A stretch of 64,000 bases of DNA from Branchiostoma floridae (taxonomy: Eukaryota; Chordata; Leptocardii; Amphioxiformes; Branchiostomatidae), in assembly GCF_000003815.2 (NCBI RefSeq), contig NC_049993.1, positions 3,179,371-3,243,370 of the forward strand. The letters run 5' to 3'. Every line of letters starts with the position of its first letter. Positions within the stretch are counted from its first letter, which is position 1. A model generated the notes under the pieces. That model saw nothing but the letters and a program-made list of their open reading frames with translations. It was not told where the DNA came from and did not search any database. Both the position numbers and the translations under genes were made by a program. Below, piece by piece: positions 37,150 through 50,799 of this stretch.

Positions 37150-38400
37150 CTAAAATGGCACTTATCCACACCTTATAATCAACTTAATGCACACGTATAT
37201 GAGACGTACAGAGGGAACTTTAAACATGTCTTAAGGGTGTTTTAGTACGTATTTATGACAACTTTAAGCTGCTAAAAATACACATATATATAGACACATT
37301 AAATCCTCTTAATTCACACGTATATGAGACGTAAAGAGGCTTTTGATCAAATAAACGTGAAGTTTAAACATGTCTTAAGGGCGTTTTAATAGGTATTTAT
37401 GGCGAATTTAAGCTACTGAAAAGGCACCTAAACACGTTATAATCCACTTAATGCACACGTATATGAGACGTAAATAGGCTTTAGATCAAATAAACGTGAA
37501 GTTTAAACATGTCTTAAGGGCGTTTTAATAAGTATTTATGTCAACTTTAAGCTGCTGAAAAGGCACCTAAACACACGTTATAATCCACTTAATGCACACG
37601 TATATGAGACGTAAACAGGCTTTAGATCAAATAAACGTGAAGTTTAAACATGTCTTAAGGGCGTTATAATAGGTATTTATGCCAAATTTAAGCTGCTTAA
37701 AAGGCACCTAAACACACATTATAATCCACTTAATGCACACGTATATGAGACGTAAATAGGCTTTAGATCAAATATACGTGAAGTTTAAACATGTCTTAAG
37801 GGCGTTTTAATAGATATTTATGGCAACTTTAAACTGCTGAAAAGGCACCTAAACACACGTTATAATCCTCTTAATGCACACGTATATGAGACGTAAAGAG
37901 GCTTTATATCAAATAAACGTGAAGTTTAAACATGTCTTAAGGGCGTTTTAATAAGTATTTATGGCAACTTTAAGCTGCTGAATAGGCACTAAAACACACG
38001 TTATAATCCACTTAATGCACACGTATATGAGACGTAAACAGGCTTTAGATCAAATATACGTGAAGTTTAAATATGTCTTAAGGGCGTTTTAATAGATATT
38101 TATGGCAACTTTAAACTGCTGAAAAGGCACCTAAACACACGTTATAATCCTCTTAATGCACACGTATATGAGACGTAAAGAGGCTTTAGATCAAATAAAC
38201 GTGAAGTTTAAACATGTCTTAAGGGCGTTTTGATAAGTATTTATGGCAACTTTAAGCTGCTGAATAGGCACTAAAACACACGTTATAATCCACTTAATGC
38301 AATTGTATATGAGACGTAAAGAGGCTTTAGATCAAATAAACGTGAACTTTAAACAAGTTTTAAGGGGGTTTTAAAAATCATTTACGACATCTTTAAGCTG
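37150..38400. repeat. 141-bp satellite array
   Basis: ACACGTATATGAGACGTAAA recurs at 37455, 37596, 37737, 37878, 38019 and 38160, with the 38301 copy altered: a 141-bp period and about nine copies. Copies partly alternate between CCTCTTAATG and CCACTTAATG, suggesting a 282-bp higher-order unit. The segment between the two satellites (35870-37150) has no recognisable gene. Confidence 0.93.
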
Positions 38401-38589
38401 CTGAAAGACAACGGGAAAACCGGAAAATAAGGACTAACACGGACCTACAGAAAGACCACTTAAAGGCAATATTTACGTACTCGTATAAGTGGTGTATAGA
38501 TCCGTAAAGAAGGAAAATACGTCAACATTACGCATGGTTTCAGCACGCTTAAATACCGTTTTTCGTGCCGTGATAATAGTCGATATAAC

Positions 38590-41500
38590 TTGTTCAAAAA
38601 ATGTGTTCAAAAGTCACTCGATTCGTTCAAAAGTCACTCAGGGATCAGGCCATACTTGTTAATCAGTTGGCACATGTACGGTATTGGCGAGTTTCTATAT
38701 CTATTGGTTCGTGCTGCTGGGCAATCTAACTTCTCACTGTTTCTGGTAGTGCGGCCAGTTATGTGAAATCTTTGCGGAGGTAGCCAGTCTCTGTACTCAG
38801 ATTTCAAGAGTGACTTAGCAAACTTAACACATAACAGTTCCCTTCTCTCAGATAGCCGTGACAGTCCTAGCCGTTGGAGTGCACGGTCGTATCCGACGTA
38901 GGAGTCACCAAGAATAATGCGGCACGTCCGTCTTTGGATCCGCTCAAGGCTTCGTTCCTGGGTTTTAGTGAGACCGGGGGACCAGGCAGGGGCTGCATAC
39001 TCCAGGATAGGTCTAATGTATCCTGTGTAGATGGTGGTGAGGTCACTGTCGGAGAAGTTGAACCTTTTGAGTCGTTTAAGGAAGTACAGCTTCTTAGCTG
39101 CTCTCCCCTCCATGTAGTACACTTGTTTGTCCCAGCGTAGGTTGTTTTGGACAAACACCCCGAGTAGTTTCAAGCTGGGCACTGCGGGCAGAGACACATC
39201 ACCTATTTGTAGCGATGGCAGCAATGGGGGATTCCGGCTAAAGTAGACATGCATGACCATACACTTACCACTATTCAAGAGCATATGGTTAGTTTTAGAC
39301 CAGGAGTTTAACTCATCCAGATCGCTTTGTAGAGTAGATGCCTGGTGTAGGGTTCTAGTTTCTAACATGTTCATGTCGTCAACATATTTCCACACAGAAC
39401 TGTTGGCGTCATTGCAGGCATCATCAATTAAGACGAGGAAAAGTATTGGTCCCAACAGAGTGCCTTGTGCAACTCCGCACGACAGATACTCCCATCCGGA
39501 CAGAGACCGTCGGTAGCGTACAACTTGCCGTCTGTTGGTGATAAAGTCACATATCCAGGGCACAAGTTCCGGTCTTAGGCCCTTATCTATCAGTTTTGTG
39601 ATCACTGTGTTATGGTGCAGCCTATCGAAGGCCTTTGAGAAGTCAGTGGCCAAGATTGAGCAAGTCGTAGATGGTTTGTCTGTAGCTTTGCATATACCGT
39701 CGACTAGGCTGACAATAGCATGTACAGTCGAGCGCCCTTTCAAGCTTCCAAACTGACGACTGTCAAAGTCAATGTCGTTCAAGATCCAATTCAGAGCGAA
39801 GTATTCAGCAATCTTGGAAAACTGAGATGTAAGGGAAATTGGTCTTAATTGGTCAAGTGTGGGTGGCTGAGATTTAGGAATGGGGACTACCACAGCTTCT
39901 TTCCACTGACTGGGCACGAGTCCTTCAGCGAAGGAGGTGTTGAGGATATGGCAAAAGGGATCGGCAAATTCACAAGCGAACTCCCGTAGTAGTTTCAGAG
40001 GTATACTATCAGGACCGGGTGCCCTGCTTGACTTGATTGCTAGGAGGCGCTTGTACACATCCCACACCTGGAGGGGAGGTAACTGTTTAGAGGCAGGTAG
40101 AAAGCTTGGTAGTGTGGTGAAGTCAAGCGGAGGGAGGGACTGTGATATTCCGGCAAACTTAGAATTGATGGCATTAGCTATAGCGGCGTTATCCTCAGTG
40201 TCAAGGCCCGGGACCTTGATCTCGGTCTCGCCCTTTCTAGCGTTGGCCATGTTCATCACTTCCTGGTGCCATTTACGCGGGTTGGCAGTTTTGAGGGAGG
40301 CGACTCTGTCCGTGAAGTGGTTCTTCTTGGCACGGGTTATAGCCCTGTGTGTCATGTTTCTGTACAGTTTCCAAACTTCAGGGCTCTGCTTGTGGAATGC
40401 TTTCTGCCTCAGGGCGATTAGACGTTTGACGTGGGGTGTGATCCATGGTTTGTCAGAACTGAGCGTCTTGATGGTTTTGATTGGGAAAAAGGTAGCAATG
40501 GCATCCTCGAGTGTTGCATGAAAGGCATTTGCCTTGGCGGTCGTGCCAGAAGCGTTGTACACCTCCGACCAGTCGTGGGTCGTGGCCCACCGGCCAAACT
40601 CAAAAAGATCTTGTTCACTCAGGTGTCTGATGTGTTTTACTGTAGGTTTGGTGGGAACATGGTCCTCCTTGGGGCTCCAGAGAACTGACAAGTGGTCACT
40701 CAGACCCACGGGAGGCAAGACTGTAGGGGGCTGATACTTGTTTTTCATATTCGTTACAATCAGATCCAGCATGGCGTTCCCTCTGGTGTTGTTTCGTACG
40801 ACTTGAGACATAACAGTACCTCTGCACAGTCCCGATATGTCGAGTCTATTGAAATCACCAAGAATGGCGATTCCACATTCGGGGTGTTTACTGCGGATCT
40901 TGTCAGAAACAGTCAACAGATGATCAATAAGGAGGTCTCCATTAGGTGAGCTAGGGGGGAAGTATACTCCACAGACAATGATTGCCGACAGGGGACGCGG
41001 TAGCCGCCGTGGTCTCGTCCAGACCCACACGCATTCAAGGCGTCCGGTACCTCGTATTCTGTCATATGCCTTGACATTATCTGTTGTTTGACATATACTG
41101 CCACACCACCTCCTCTCTTGTCTGTTCTGTGTGTTGAGAAGACATTAAAATCACTCACCGCAATGGCAGACTCGGGGTGGGAGTTTGATTCCCAAGTCTC
41201 AGACACAATAGCGATCTCTACTTTGTTGTAGGCCAGCGTCGCTTGGAATTCGTCTATTTTGTTTATTATAGATCTCGGGTTGCATAGGAACATTCGAGGG
41301 ATAGAAGCACGGACAGAAGACTTGGTTTGGGAGGCACAGTCGACGGGTACGTTACGTAATACTCTATCCCTCTTGAACACCGATGACGCACTGACTGATT
41401 TGCATCTGAATCGGTCAAGCAAAGAAGGGGGAGGGCGATGTCCCCCGATGGTAGGAATATTACGTGATACACTTCTACCTGCCTTCCTTCCCCGGGGTCT

Positions 41501-41600
41501 GCAACGCCGAAGCAGTCCGTTGGCGAGCAGGGACTTCTTGGCAAGAGAGTCAAGCGGGGCGATCACAGGACGCAGGCTCCGGAGTAATCCACTTGAGTAT
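38590..41600 (-). mobile_element. Nearly complete CR1-like LINE
   Basis: One element on the minus strand, with an endonuclease plus reverse-transcriptase ORF2, almost no 3' UTR, and two GAGTGACTTTTGAAC repeats right at the 3' end (about 38596-38640). CR1 elements typically end in short tandem repeats rather than polyA. The 5' end is placed near 41600 because coding similarity stops there. Confidence 0.85.
38634..41566 (-). pseudogene. LINE ORF2: endonuclease and reverse transcriptase, one frameshift
   Basis: The first part (41566 to about 41030) holds the start of the apurinic-type endonuclease (CNPRSIINKIDEF, SETWES, GGGVAVYVK). A single-base loss near 41035 shifts the frame. The second part (41030-38634) continues with WTRPRRLPRPLS, the endonuclease GDFN motif, then RT motif A (DFSKAFDRLHH), motif B (AQGTLLGPILF) and the YVDDM catalytic box. 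It closes with the CR1-type EYAAPAWSPGL...RIQRR tail and a stop at 38634-38636. Apart from the one shift it is intact, so insertion was probably recent. Confidence 0.9.
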
Positions 41601-41644
41601 CATCCCCATCAAATTTGGAGATCGTAACCCAAGAATTTCAAAAG

Positions 41645-41706
41645 ATCAAAAGAGCCCCCCCCCCCATGGTCCCAGTAATCCAGAAAAAGCTTGGTCTAGA
41701 TAGGGT
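41645..41706. repeat. Remnant terminus resembling a TTAA-type element
   Basis: A C-run, then GGTCTAGATAGGGTTAA, resembles the right end of the 21304-22256 family (C-run, GGTCTGAATAGGG, TTAA). No matching left end is nearby; the LINE may have inserted into it. Confidence 0.4.
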
Positions 41707-41732
41707 TAACTTTCAAGTTGGCCTGATGATTG

Positions 41733-43160
41733 TTACCTTTGCAAGAATGGCAAGGTTATATTTTAGGCTTTTACGTCTGTCTGTCTGTGTGTGAACAGCA
41801 TAACTCGAGAAGCCTCGGATGGATCCTGAAGATATTTGGTAGGTGAATAGGTGTTGGGAAAACAGAGGTCAAGTTAGATAATGGGATCCCTAGCGGCTTG
41901 CTAAGGTACTACAGCGGAACTTCCATTTTTGATATCTCGTGTTCTGGACATGCTGTGTTCGTGATTTTTTTGGGTGGTGGATAGCCCTTGGGGCAGAGAG
42001 CAAGTGCTGTGAGTTTGGGTCCCCTATGGCTTTTTGGAACTGCAGGCGACGGTTTCCTTTAAATTTTTGGACGAGAATAACTCAAGAACTTGTTGACGGA
42101 TCGTCGTAATTTTTGGTATGTGGATGGCCAAAGTGATGACTTACAAGATAAAACACTAATTATGCAAATCGACACCTAATTTGAATAATTAATGTGGAAA
42201 GTTTTTAAATCCACTGCATTCCATGATAGGACTTCCACACTTGCCACATATATAGCTGACAAAGAGAGAAATGTCAATACATATCAATTATGCAAATCAT
42301 GGCCTCATTTGCATACTTAATGGGAAAATATGAACGTGTTGACCGATCATCATGACTTTTGGTATGTAGATAGCCTTGGTGAAGACTTACATGATGGAAT
42401 TGTAATTATGCAAATCAACAGCTTATTTCCATAATTAATGAGGAAAGTTTATAAATCCACTGCAGTCCATGATATAACTTTCAAACTTGTCACATATGTA
42501 GCTGAAAAAGAGAGAAATGTCAACATATATTAAGTATGGAAATGTGACCTAATTTGCATAATAAATGGGGAACTATGAACCTGTTGATGGATATGCATGA
42601 TTTTTGGTATGTAGATAGCCTGAAGTGAAGACTTACATAATGAGATACTAATTATGCAAAGTAAAGGCTAATTTCTATAATAATTAGAATATTCTCTTTT
42701 AGCTGTTTCATCAATGTATCTCTTGTCCCCGACATGATATGGTCTTGACATTTGGGTGGTAGATGACTTTTAGCGCTATGACAAACATTTAATTATAGAT
42801 CTACGGGGGCGCTTTTGTCACGACATTCTAATGAGGATAACTGCAGAAATCAACGTCGAGTTTTCATCTTTTTAGGCAATTTGGTAGCTTATTCAAGGAT
42901 GTTCATAATAAAAATGAGTAATGATTAGATTTCGGGACCCCTAGCATGTTATTTGCATAATATATACAAAAGCTCTTGATATTTTATGGAGGTATGCGGT
43001 TGTCGAACTCTTGTTGATAAGAGTGTCTAAGTGTGCCTTTATCATGTAACATATAAAATAAAATGTAATGAGTAACATTTTTATGTCTACAGACATCATT
43101 CTACATAACAAACCTGGTTTATTTGGCAAAGGTGTGTGTTCCTTGAACTCTAGTTTGATA
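41733..43160. repeat. Longest copy of the dispersed repeat family
   Basis: Blocks in order: AACTCGAGAAGCCTCGGATG, CCCTAGCGGCTTGCTAAGG, ACTACAGCGGAACTTCC, then about three ~180-bp subunits with TTTTGGTATGTAGATAGCC and ATTATGCAAAT...ATTTGCATA pairs. It ends with GGCAAAGGTGTGTGTTCC and TTGAACTCTAGTTT. Partial copies occur at 5190, 6226, 25170, 26745 and 54637. No coding capacity was read. Confidence 0.75.
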
Positions 43161-43230
43161 TTCATTTTAGATACTATAGATATAATATAATATAGATAAA
43201 AGTGAAACCGTGAAGATGATAAGTCTAGGT

Positions 43231-43644
43231 TAGGGCTGGGTACCGGTACAGAAAATTCAGGTCCGGTTCAGGTCCAAAGGATCAGGTCCAGTTCCGGACC
43301 TGAACCTGGACCTGGTTCAGTATTCCAGTATGACTCATACCAATGGTCCATTTCACTACAAAGACTTACATTGGCGTTTTAAAATCCTACAACGCTAACT
43401 GCACCTGTACGGTTGGCTGTAAAACTTGATAGAAATTACTATAAACTCTACTGTACTTCACTCTTGTTATTTTCAGCCACCTGCAAGCGCCAAAACGTGT
43501 GAATGCCTGATAAAATAATCTGTTAATTTTCTAATCGGTCCAACATCCGGTCCACCGATTTTTTTTTCAGGTCCTGTTTTTCTGGACCGGTCCAATAAGA
43601 AAAACCGGTTTTGTACCGGTACGCTGTACCGATACTCAGCCCTA
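43231..43644. mobile_element. hAT-type MITE with 8-bp target duplication
   Basis: The termini TAGGGCTGGGTACCGGTAC and TAGGGCTGAGTATCGGTAC (inverted) are flanked by GTCTAGGT on both sides (43223-43230 and 43645-43652). The interior is rich in GGTCC/GGACC repeats. Related to 30349-30688. Confidence 0.85.
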
Positions 43645-45099
43645 GTCTAGGTCGCTTTGAATAGCAACATGTCGAGCAGTTTATATAATTAGCCGTTCTT
43701 CTTAATGACGCCAAAAGTTTTCTTAATATGCTTTTATCTCATTGTCATTTTGAATGGAGAAATCTTTTTTTAAGGAATAATAAAAATAAAAAGAAATCAC
43801 CGGAAAGTTCATTCTAAAGTAAAAGATTTGTTTTCTACAATATAGCATACATCATAATCCTTTATGATTAGAAGTACAGAAATTAATTTCATAATGTGAG
43901 AAATGATATATTAAGGAAACAAATCTCAAATAGAAAAAGATTATCAGAATTTTTTTCGTGATCCATTGACGTGCAATTTAAATTCTTGGCACTGCATAAT
44001 TCTCTCCCTTTACACTGGTGTATACAGCAGAGAAAACGTTTTGCATAGCAGAATTGATAAAGTTGTTTACATGAAAAAAACGTGTTGAAAATGATAATGT
44101 TAGAGCTATTAATCATCCCAAGCAATCATATTTGCAGCATGGAATTTACATTGTGATTCATGATATCAACATACTTCTAATGAGTCTGGTCTGACAGTAT
44201 AACAACACTCGGACTGACAGTCGGTCGTGTCTTTCCAGGCTGGGCTTATGCCGGTACAGTGGAAGCCAGTTAATTGCACACCTAATTTGCCAGCGAATTT
44301 CGTGCAATTATCCGACTTGTGCTATAATGCGAAGTTACCCAGTTATACCGCACCACCACGGGTCGAGGGGCCTAGAGGTGGCGAGGGAGGCAAAAATAAA
44401 TGACAACGAACATGTTTTGAGTTTGCTATCCTTCATTTCTCCATGCGATCTACTCTACGTACAAGAGAGGCCCTCTCAGAAACATGGTCATGGGATGAAC
44501 AGCGTTACAACGCGGGGTTCATTTCGTGGTACAGTAGCCCTGTAACTGTACTACGTACTAGTACCTGTACTACGTACGTACGTCATGTGCAGGTCTTCAC
44601 GAAACATCGTACTGTCATGAACTGTCATCGAAACTAAGTTACTGTACACGTTAGAATCGTGCTGTTTACATAAATGATTACTGGTCAGCCCAGAGCAGCG
44701 TCCTGTCTAACTCTAATACTGGGACAGGTTTTACTGCCAACACTATGGTATTAAAGTACACTGTACTGTACTACGTATCCAAAGGGTAGATACGGTTATA
44801 TCAGTGACACTGACTGTTGATGATCACGAAAGCACCGCACTGCCAAAAGCGACTGCTATGTCCGTCTGTAGGACCCGAATCGCTGTGTAGTTTCCAACTG
44901 GCTGCCAAGAACTTAGAACCACTGTAAAATATTTGCTCCTTAACGTAAAGTCTTTTTCCCGCGACCCTTAGGTTAACGCAATTACGGTAATTAGACAATG
45001 GACGGATAGAAAAAAATCATTGACTATGTCACAGCAAGTTTTCTGCCAAATCGTATAAATGCCGTAGTTGACGACTTTTAGTGGGCGTGTGTCTCTTCA

Positions 45100-45607
45100 A
45101 TGTGCCGACACGCCCGGGAACACTTCTTCCCTCCTTACATTTAAAAGTGCCCTGAAAACATATCTCATAAACCACCCTAGCCCCTTATAGAAGTATTTAT
45201 CCTATCTTTATTCATATTGCTATCATCATTTGATTTCATTGATCACACATTTCCTTTTTTGTATTTCTATAACATATGACTTAGTTAGTTATTCTCCTTG
45301 TTATTTATCTATTCACTGATCATACATCTTTTGTTATATTATTATGACATATGATTGTGTTAGTTCCTTATGCTTGTTATTTATTGATTTCACTGATTGT
45401 ACATCTTTTGTATTATTATAACATGTGCTAGTTCTTTCTTTGTTAATTATGATTTCATTGATCATAAATTTTGTATAAGCATAGAGGAGGAGGGTACAGA
45501 ATAAACCGTTAAGGTTTTTCCCTCCTCCTGCACCTGTTTTATATTTTATTCTCTTCTGTATCTATTATCATTTGTATGTGCAAACTGAATAAACAAACAA
45601 ACAAACC
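45100..45607 (+). pseudogene. LINE 3' end (RT C-terminus and 3' UTR)
   Basis: A frame reading SLLTFKSALKTYLINHP is the usual C-terminal end of CR1/L2-type RT proteins. After it comes an AT-rich tail with repeated TGATTTCATTGATCA-like units, ending in ATAAACAAACAAACAAAC. Confidence 0.65.
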
Positions 45608-46275
45608 GCCCACGACCTCCCACAATATCGCTTTATTTTGCTCCCAATACCAATTGCATACATTGTATGATCCCCTGATCCGTTTGTTTAACCAATGCCA
45701 ATAACCACATTTCTTCTCCGTCTTTGGCTTAAAATGGCGATCTATTAGAATCTTAGGATTACTTACATGGGGCTAGGTTTCCTTTTTGTGTTTTGGTAAA
45801 CACGCCCCGATAGAAGCACCTGTTTCATCCAAACAGAACGTTGAAAGGACGGAAACCTTCACGCCTACGTGAGTTTAACGTCAGCCGATGATTGTCTACA
45901 TTCAGTTGGATCATTCCTTCTACGTTGTGCTGGACGTCCAATTATCCGAACTGAGTCTTCCTTTTATCTGAAACTAAAAGAAAAATATGAACATATTTTT
46001 CTCATCATTCTTCGCTGCCTTTTGTGCTTTTGTCCTTGATTTAGAGATTTGGAAGCCACTGGAGTTTCGTATAATACTACGGAAAGTCTTAGCTTGGTCA
46101 TCATTCGGAAAGCAGTTCGCTCCGACGTTCATTATATACTATATACAGTCGCTTCTTGATCTGACATTCATTATACACTATATACAGTCGAAACACATAA
46201 ACACTTAAAGCAAATGTCCTGGTGGTTTACTCGTTGCAGTGTCAGCCGACAGAATCTTTGTACGTAGGCTTTGAA

Positions 46276-47215
46276 TCAGACAGCGCCAAGGACAGGTATG
46301 TTTTTGGGTGAAACACGCCTGTCCCTGGTGCTGAAAGCTATACACACATAAACATGACCTGTCCTTGGTGTTGAACACTATCCACACACAAACATGACCT
46401 GTCCCTGGTGTTAAACACTATCCACACACAAACATGCCCTGTCCCTGGTGCTGAACACTATCCACACACAGACGAGACCTGTCCCTGGTGTTGAACACCA
46501 TCCACACACAAACATGACCTGCCTCTGGTGCTGAACACTATCCACACACAAACATGACCTGTCCTTGGTACTGAACACTATCCACACACAGACGAGACCT
46601 GTCCCTGGTGTTGAACACTATCCACACACAAACATGACCTGCCTCTGGTGCTGAACACTATCCACACACAAACATAACCTGTCCCTGATACTGAACATTA
46701 TACACACACAAACATGACCTGTCCCTGGTGTTGAACACTATCCACACACAGATGAACACTAAACACACACAAACATGACCTGTCCCTGATACTGAACATT
46801 ATACACACACAAACATGACCTGTCCCTGATACTGAACATTATACACACACAAACATGACCTGTCCCTGATACTGAACATTATACACACACAAACATGACC
46901 CTGTCCCTGGTGTTGAACACTATCCAAACACAGATGAGACCTGTCCCTGGTGTTGAACACTAAACACACACAAACATGACCTGTCCCTGGTGTTGAACAC
47001 TATCCTCACACATACAAGACCTGTCTCTGGTGTTGAACACCATCCACACACAAACATGACCTGTTCCTGGTGTTGAACACTATCCACACACAAAGATGAC
47101 CTGTCTCTGGTGTTGAATACTATCCACACACAAACATGACCTGCCCTTGGTACTGAACACTATCCACAAATAAACAAGACCTGTCCCTGGTACTGAACAC
47201 TATCCCTACATAATC
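46276..47215. repeat. 40-bp minisatellite, about 23 copies
   Basis: The unit is GACCTGTCCCTGGTGTTGAA, then CACTATCCACACACAAACAT, with some variant and truncated units. Variants such as GCCTCTGGTGCTGAAC recur 120 bp apart, indicating three-unit higher-order duplication. Confidence 0.93.
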
Positions 47216-47220
47216 ATGAC

Positions 47221-49900
47221 ATGATTAAATTCTAATTATCGTTCAAAATCAGTTAAACAATGAAGCAGTTATGTGAGTCAGGAATGAACATCTGTGCGTT
47301 TTTTTTTTACTAATGCACCTGACGTAGGTTTATTGTTGGTACTGATGTAGCAGCCTGTTGCTTTTAACGGTTCCATCTCCTTCCTAACTGTTTCACCATA
47401 AATAACCATAAAAACACCAACTGTATTGTAACCGTTGTCTTTATTCTTAAGTTATAAAGCAGAAAAGGGCTTGAAAAAATCTTCCCATCAAATTATTACA
47501 ATTTCTGCAACGTCTGCTTTCTAAGTTTTGCACAATGGCTCACTATGATGCGTATCTTTTGCTTTTTCCAAGACCAGTCTTGCTCTTTTATAACTGTTCA
47601 ATGCCTGTCGTATTGTAATTATTTACATGGAAAAGCAGTTTAGGATACAAGGTAAAGTAATTTTATCTTGTCAAAGAGTACAAGGTGTGAAAGAAAGAAA
47701 CAAGACAACTTTACCATACTTTGCGTTAAAACATTGCTAAACCTTTCTTGCCACTTACATTTCGTAATTCAGGCAATATGTGTTTGGTTGGGTTTTGAGG
47801 TTCCAAATACAATCATATCAACACGACCTAAAGAAAATGTGTTAATAAATACAATTGATGTGCTGATACAGTTGTATCGAAGAAAGAAAAAAGTTCACCA
47901 TTGCAAAAGTACACTATTAAATCTTCATTGGACAACAGGTCCTAATGTGCGTACAGCCACATCTTGCAGCGTGTTTCCATCTGCAGAACTATAATAAACA
48001 CGTACAACAATCTTCTTCATATAATTCCATTCTCTCTTCCTATAAAACATAGAATCAGGCCATAGCAAGTAGATTTATGGATGACTTCATCTGCAAACCT
48101 CAAAGTTAATATGAGAGGGCAAAAAAGGTCGTCTACAAATGTAGTAAGCTTTTCATCGTCATATTAACCATCTCATGATCAAGGGTAACGTTTTTTTTCT
48201 TCTCAAAATTAGGCGAAATGTGATGAGCGCGCTGATGTCATCCAAAAATTACTTTCTGTAACCTTAGTATATCAAGCTTTTTCATAGAATGTCTTTTTAG
48301 ACGTCATTCTTGGTAAATCATTCAAGAATTCCTGTGTCTAAATACAACAGATTTAAAGAAAGATATGTTAAGATTCATAAAAGTTTTTTTTTCTTCTTTT
48401 TATTAGAGGAGACAAAGATTTTTCTTACGGCACTTAGGTGCATGTAAAAAAGAAAGAAATAGGTTTTGTATAATCTTATACAATTCATTTCTCTCTACGG
48501 TATACGGCCTACACTACAAACTAACATCCATCCTTCATTCTACTTACATTACAAGGCTTGCATCATATAATTTGATAATAACACGTTTAGCCCCACCAGA
48601 TCTTAAGAATATTGTTGTTATTCTACTTTGTATAGTTATTAGAAACTTCCATCCCTCTTTGTAATCGAAAGTCGACTATCAGACAGTTATTGTATTAATT
48701 GTTGTGTCAGTAAAGCTTCAATAATCAGTTCCCTTTGTCACTAAAAGTGCCCTATTGGCAGCAGAACTGATTATATTGTCTAGATTAAATTGTTGCAAGT
48801 CTGACTATACATGAAAACTTTGTAAACATTTTTTTTCTGTTATTCTAGCACGGTTCCTTGGCAATATACTTTTTTGACAACAACGGTTCACCCAAACTTT
48901 TCCAATACCACTTTACCAAATAAAAGGTTTACTGACGAAGAGAGAAAAATGCTACTCTGAAAATCAAGAAGGTAACCCTAATATTATAGAAAAAGTAGAT
49001 AAATCCGTCTTCATCTGACCCTAACGAAGAAGTTTCTGTCAAACCAAACCGAAGTAACTCTATATCTTAGTAGTTTACTACATTCGTAACTGGTGTATGT
49101 ACATAAAGTTATGATGTGCCTTTAGGTATTTTTTGTGATTATCACTTACACCTAACTATATTTGCCACACACAATCATATAGACATATGCATGTCTGGTA
49201 TTGGATGTCTGGTGTAAGAATTGAAACTAATAACGGCTTAGTCTGCTATTGGTGGTCTAAACCAATTGTTGACGCCATGTTATTCTGAGGTGACACTGAA
49301 AGAATGCACTCCAGGCAATAGATACTGTAAGCATGGGAGAACTGCCTGCCTTCTGTTGTTTTGGTTCATCGAAAACAGATTATCAGAACTATAAATTGAG
49401 ACATATAACATTTTACATCCACAGACACGATCCACTAGGCGTCGTTAGTGACATACAAATGGTTTGTTTTTCCTCTCCGATTTTTCAGGGCTTTCTGCAA
49501 CATAGAACATATTCCAATATTATAATAGCTGCAATTGATGGCAAATTAAAATCCAATTTAAAGTCAAAACAATAATTATGGTTTTGTTTTCATTCAAACT
49601 TTTTATTCAACATAAACATCCGTACAGTGACTAGCAATTACAAAACCGAGATCAACACTCGTTAATAGGTCGTTAATACAACATTCCAATCGTTGCGCCT
49701 ATGTCAAACAAATAAGAATAAGGTCATGTTGGTTTTATTACATCCCAAAACTGATACAGGCATGTAAATGTGTAAATGAATAGAAAAATTGTGTCACAGA
49801 AATGTCGTCATTGTAAGATCTAAGTGGTCGGAAAGGTAAAACAGATGGCACATACCACGATATTGTATACCGAACAAGGGTTCTTCATTTCTGCTCTTTT
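47221..49900. other. Intergenic, no gene recognised
   Basis: AT-rich sequence with only short ORFs lacking domains. No repeat stands out. Confidence 0.4.
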
Positions 49901-49904
49901 TTAA

Positions 49905-50795
49905 CCCTATTCAGACCGGGCTTTTTTGGTCATCCCTGTCACGGGGGGGGGGGGGGGCTTTTGAGGCCCTCCACTTCTAAGTCCTCTAACTCTTGAACGA
50001 CGTGCCGTAGGGCCACCAAATTTTCAGGACGTGATATCGACATAATATCTGATGATTATTTGACGTTTGACGTTACTTTGACGTAAGATGACGTAATTAT
50101 GATGTCATCAATTTGATTATATTGGCCGGAGCCATGAAAAAAGGGTATTCTCAGACAACTTCGAGTTATACTACAAAAATGTAACAACTAGTGCAGATAA
50201 TAGAACAATAATGTTTATTACGACCTGTATTGCCAATAGAAACATCGATGACGTCATATTATATCCACTACGTTGAATTTTTTAAACTACTTTTTTGCAA
50301 CAAATAATCACAAAGGGCAATGGAAAAAGACTGAATTCATTCATTTAGATGGTTTTTGATGAAAAAATACCAGGTAGTTACAAATTTCAAGGGATAATTA
50401 GCTTGTTATTCTTGATCTGGCCATACGGACGGCCATCTTGGATTTTGGGCTGATGACGTCATCAAATTAGCATAATTTATGCATATATAATTATGAAAGA
50501 TATGCTAAATAATATAAGATCTTATTTATGTAACAAAATAGCAGTAATATAGCAAATAAAAGTGAAAAATACATTGTTAGAACTAAAAATAGTGATTTTG
50601 GGCAAAACTGCCTGTCAGCAAACGGTTGCCATGGCAACACGAAAAAATGGAGAATTTTTCAAACTTCGCAGAATTGTTTCCAACAATATTTTAGGAAAAC
50701 TCACCAAATTTGGTGGCTTTAGCGTAAGGCGTTCTTGCGTTATTGGACATCGAAGTTGGCGCGGACCTCAAACCCCCCCCCCGGTCTGAATAGGG
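49905..50795. mobile_element. TTAA-flanked MITE family B, copy 2 (891 bp)
   Basis: Same ends (CCCTATTCAGACCGG and its inverse), TTAA flanks (49901-49904, 50796-50799) and interior as 21304-22256, in the same orientation, with an internal deletion relative to copy 1. Two copies in one window support mobility. Confidence 0.9.
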
Positions 50796-50799
50796 TTAA

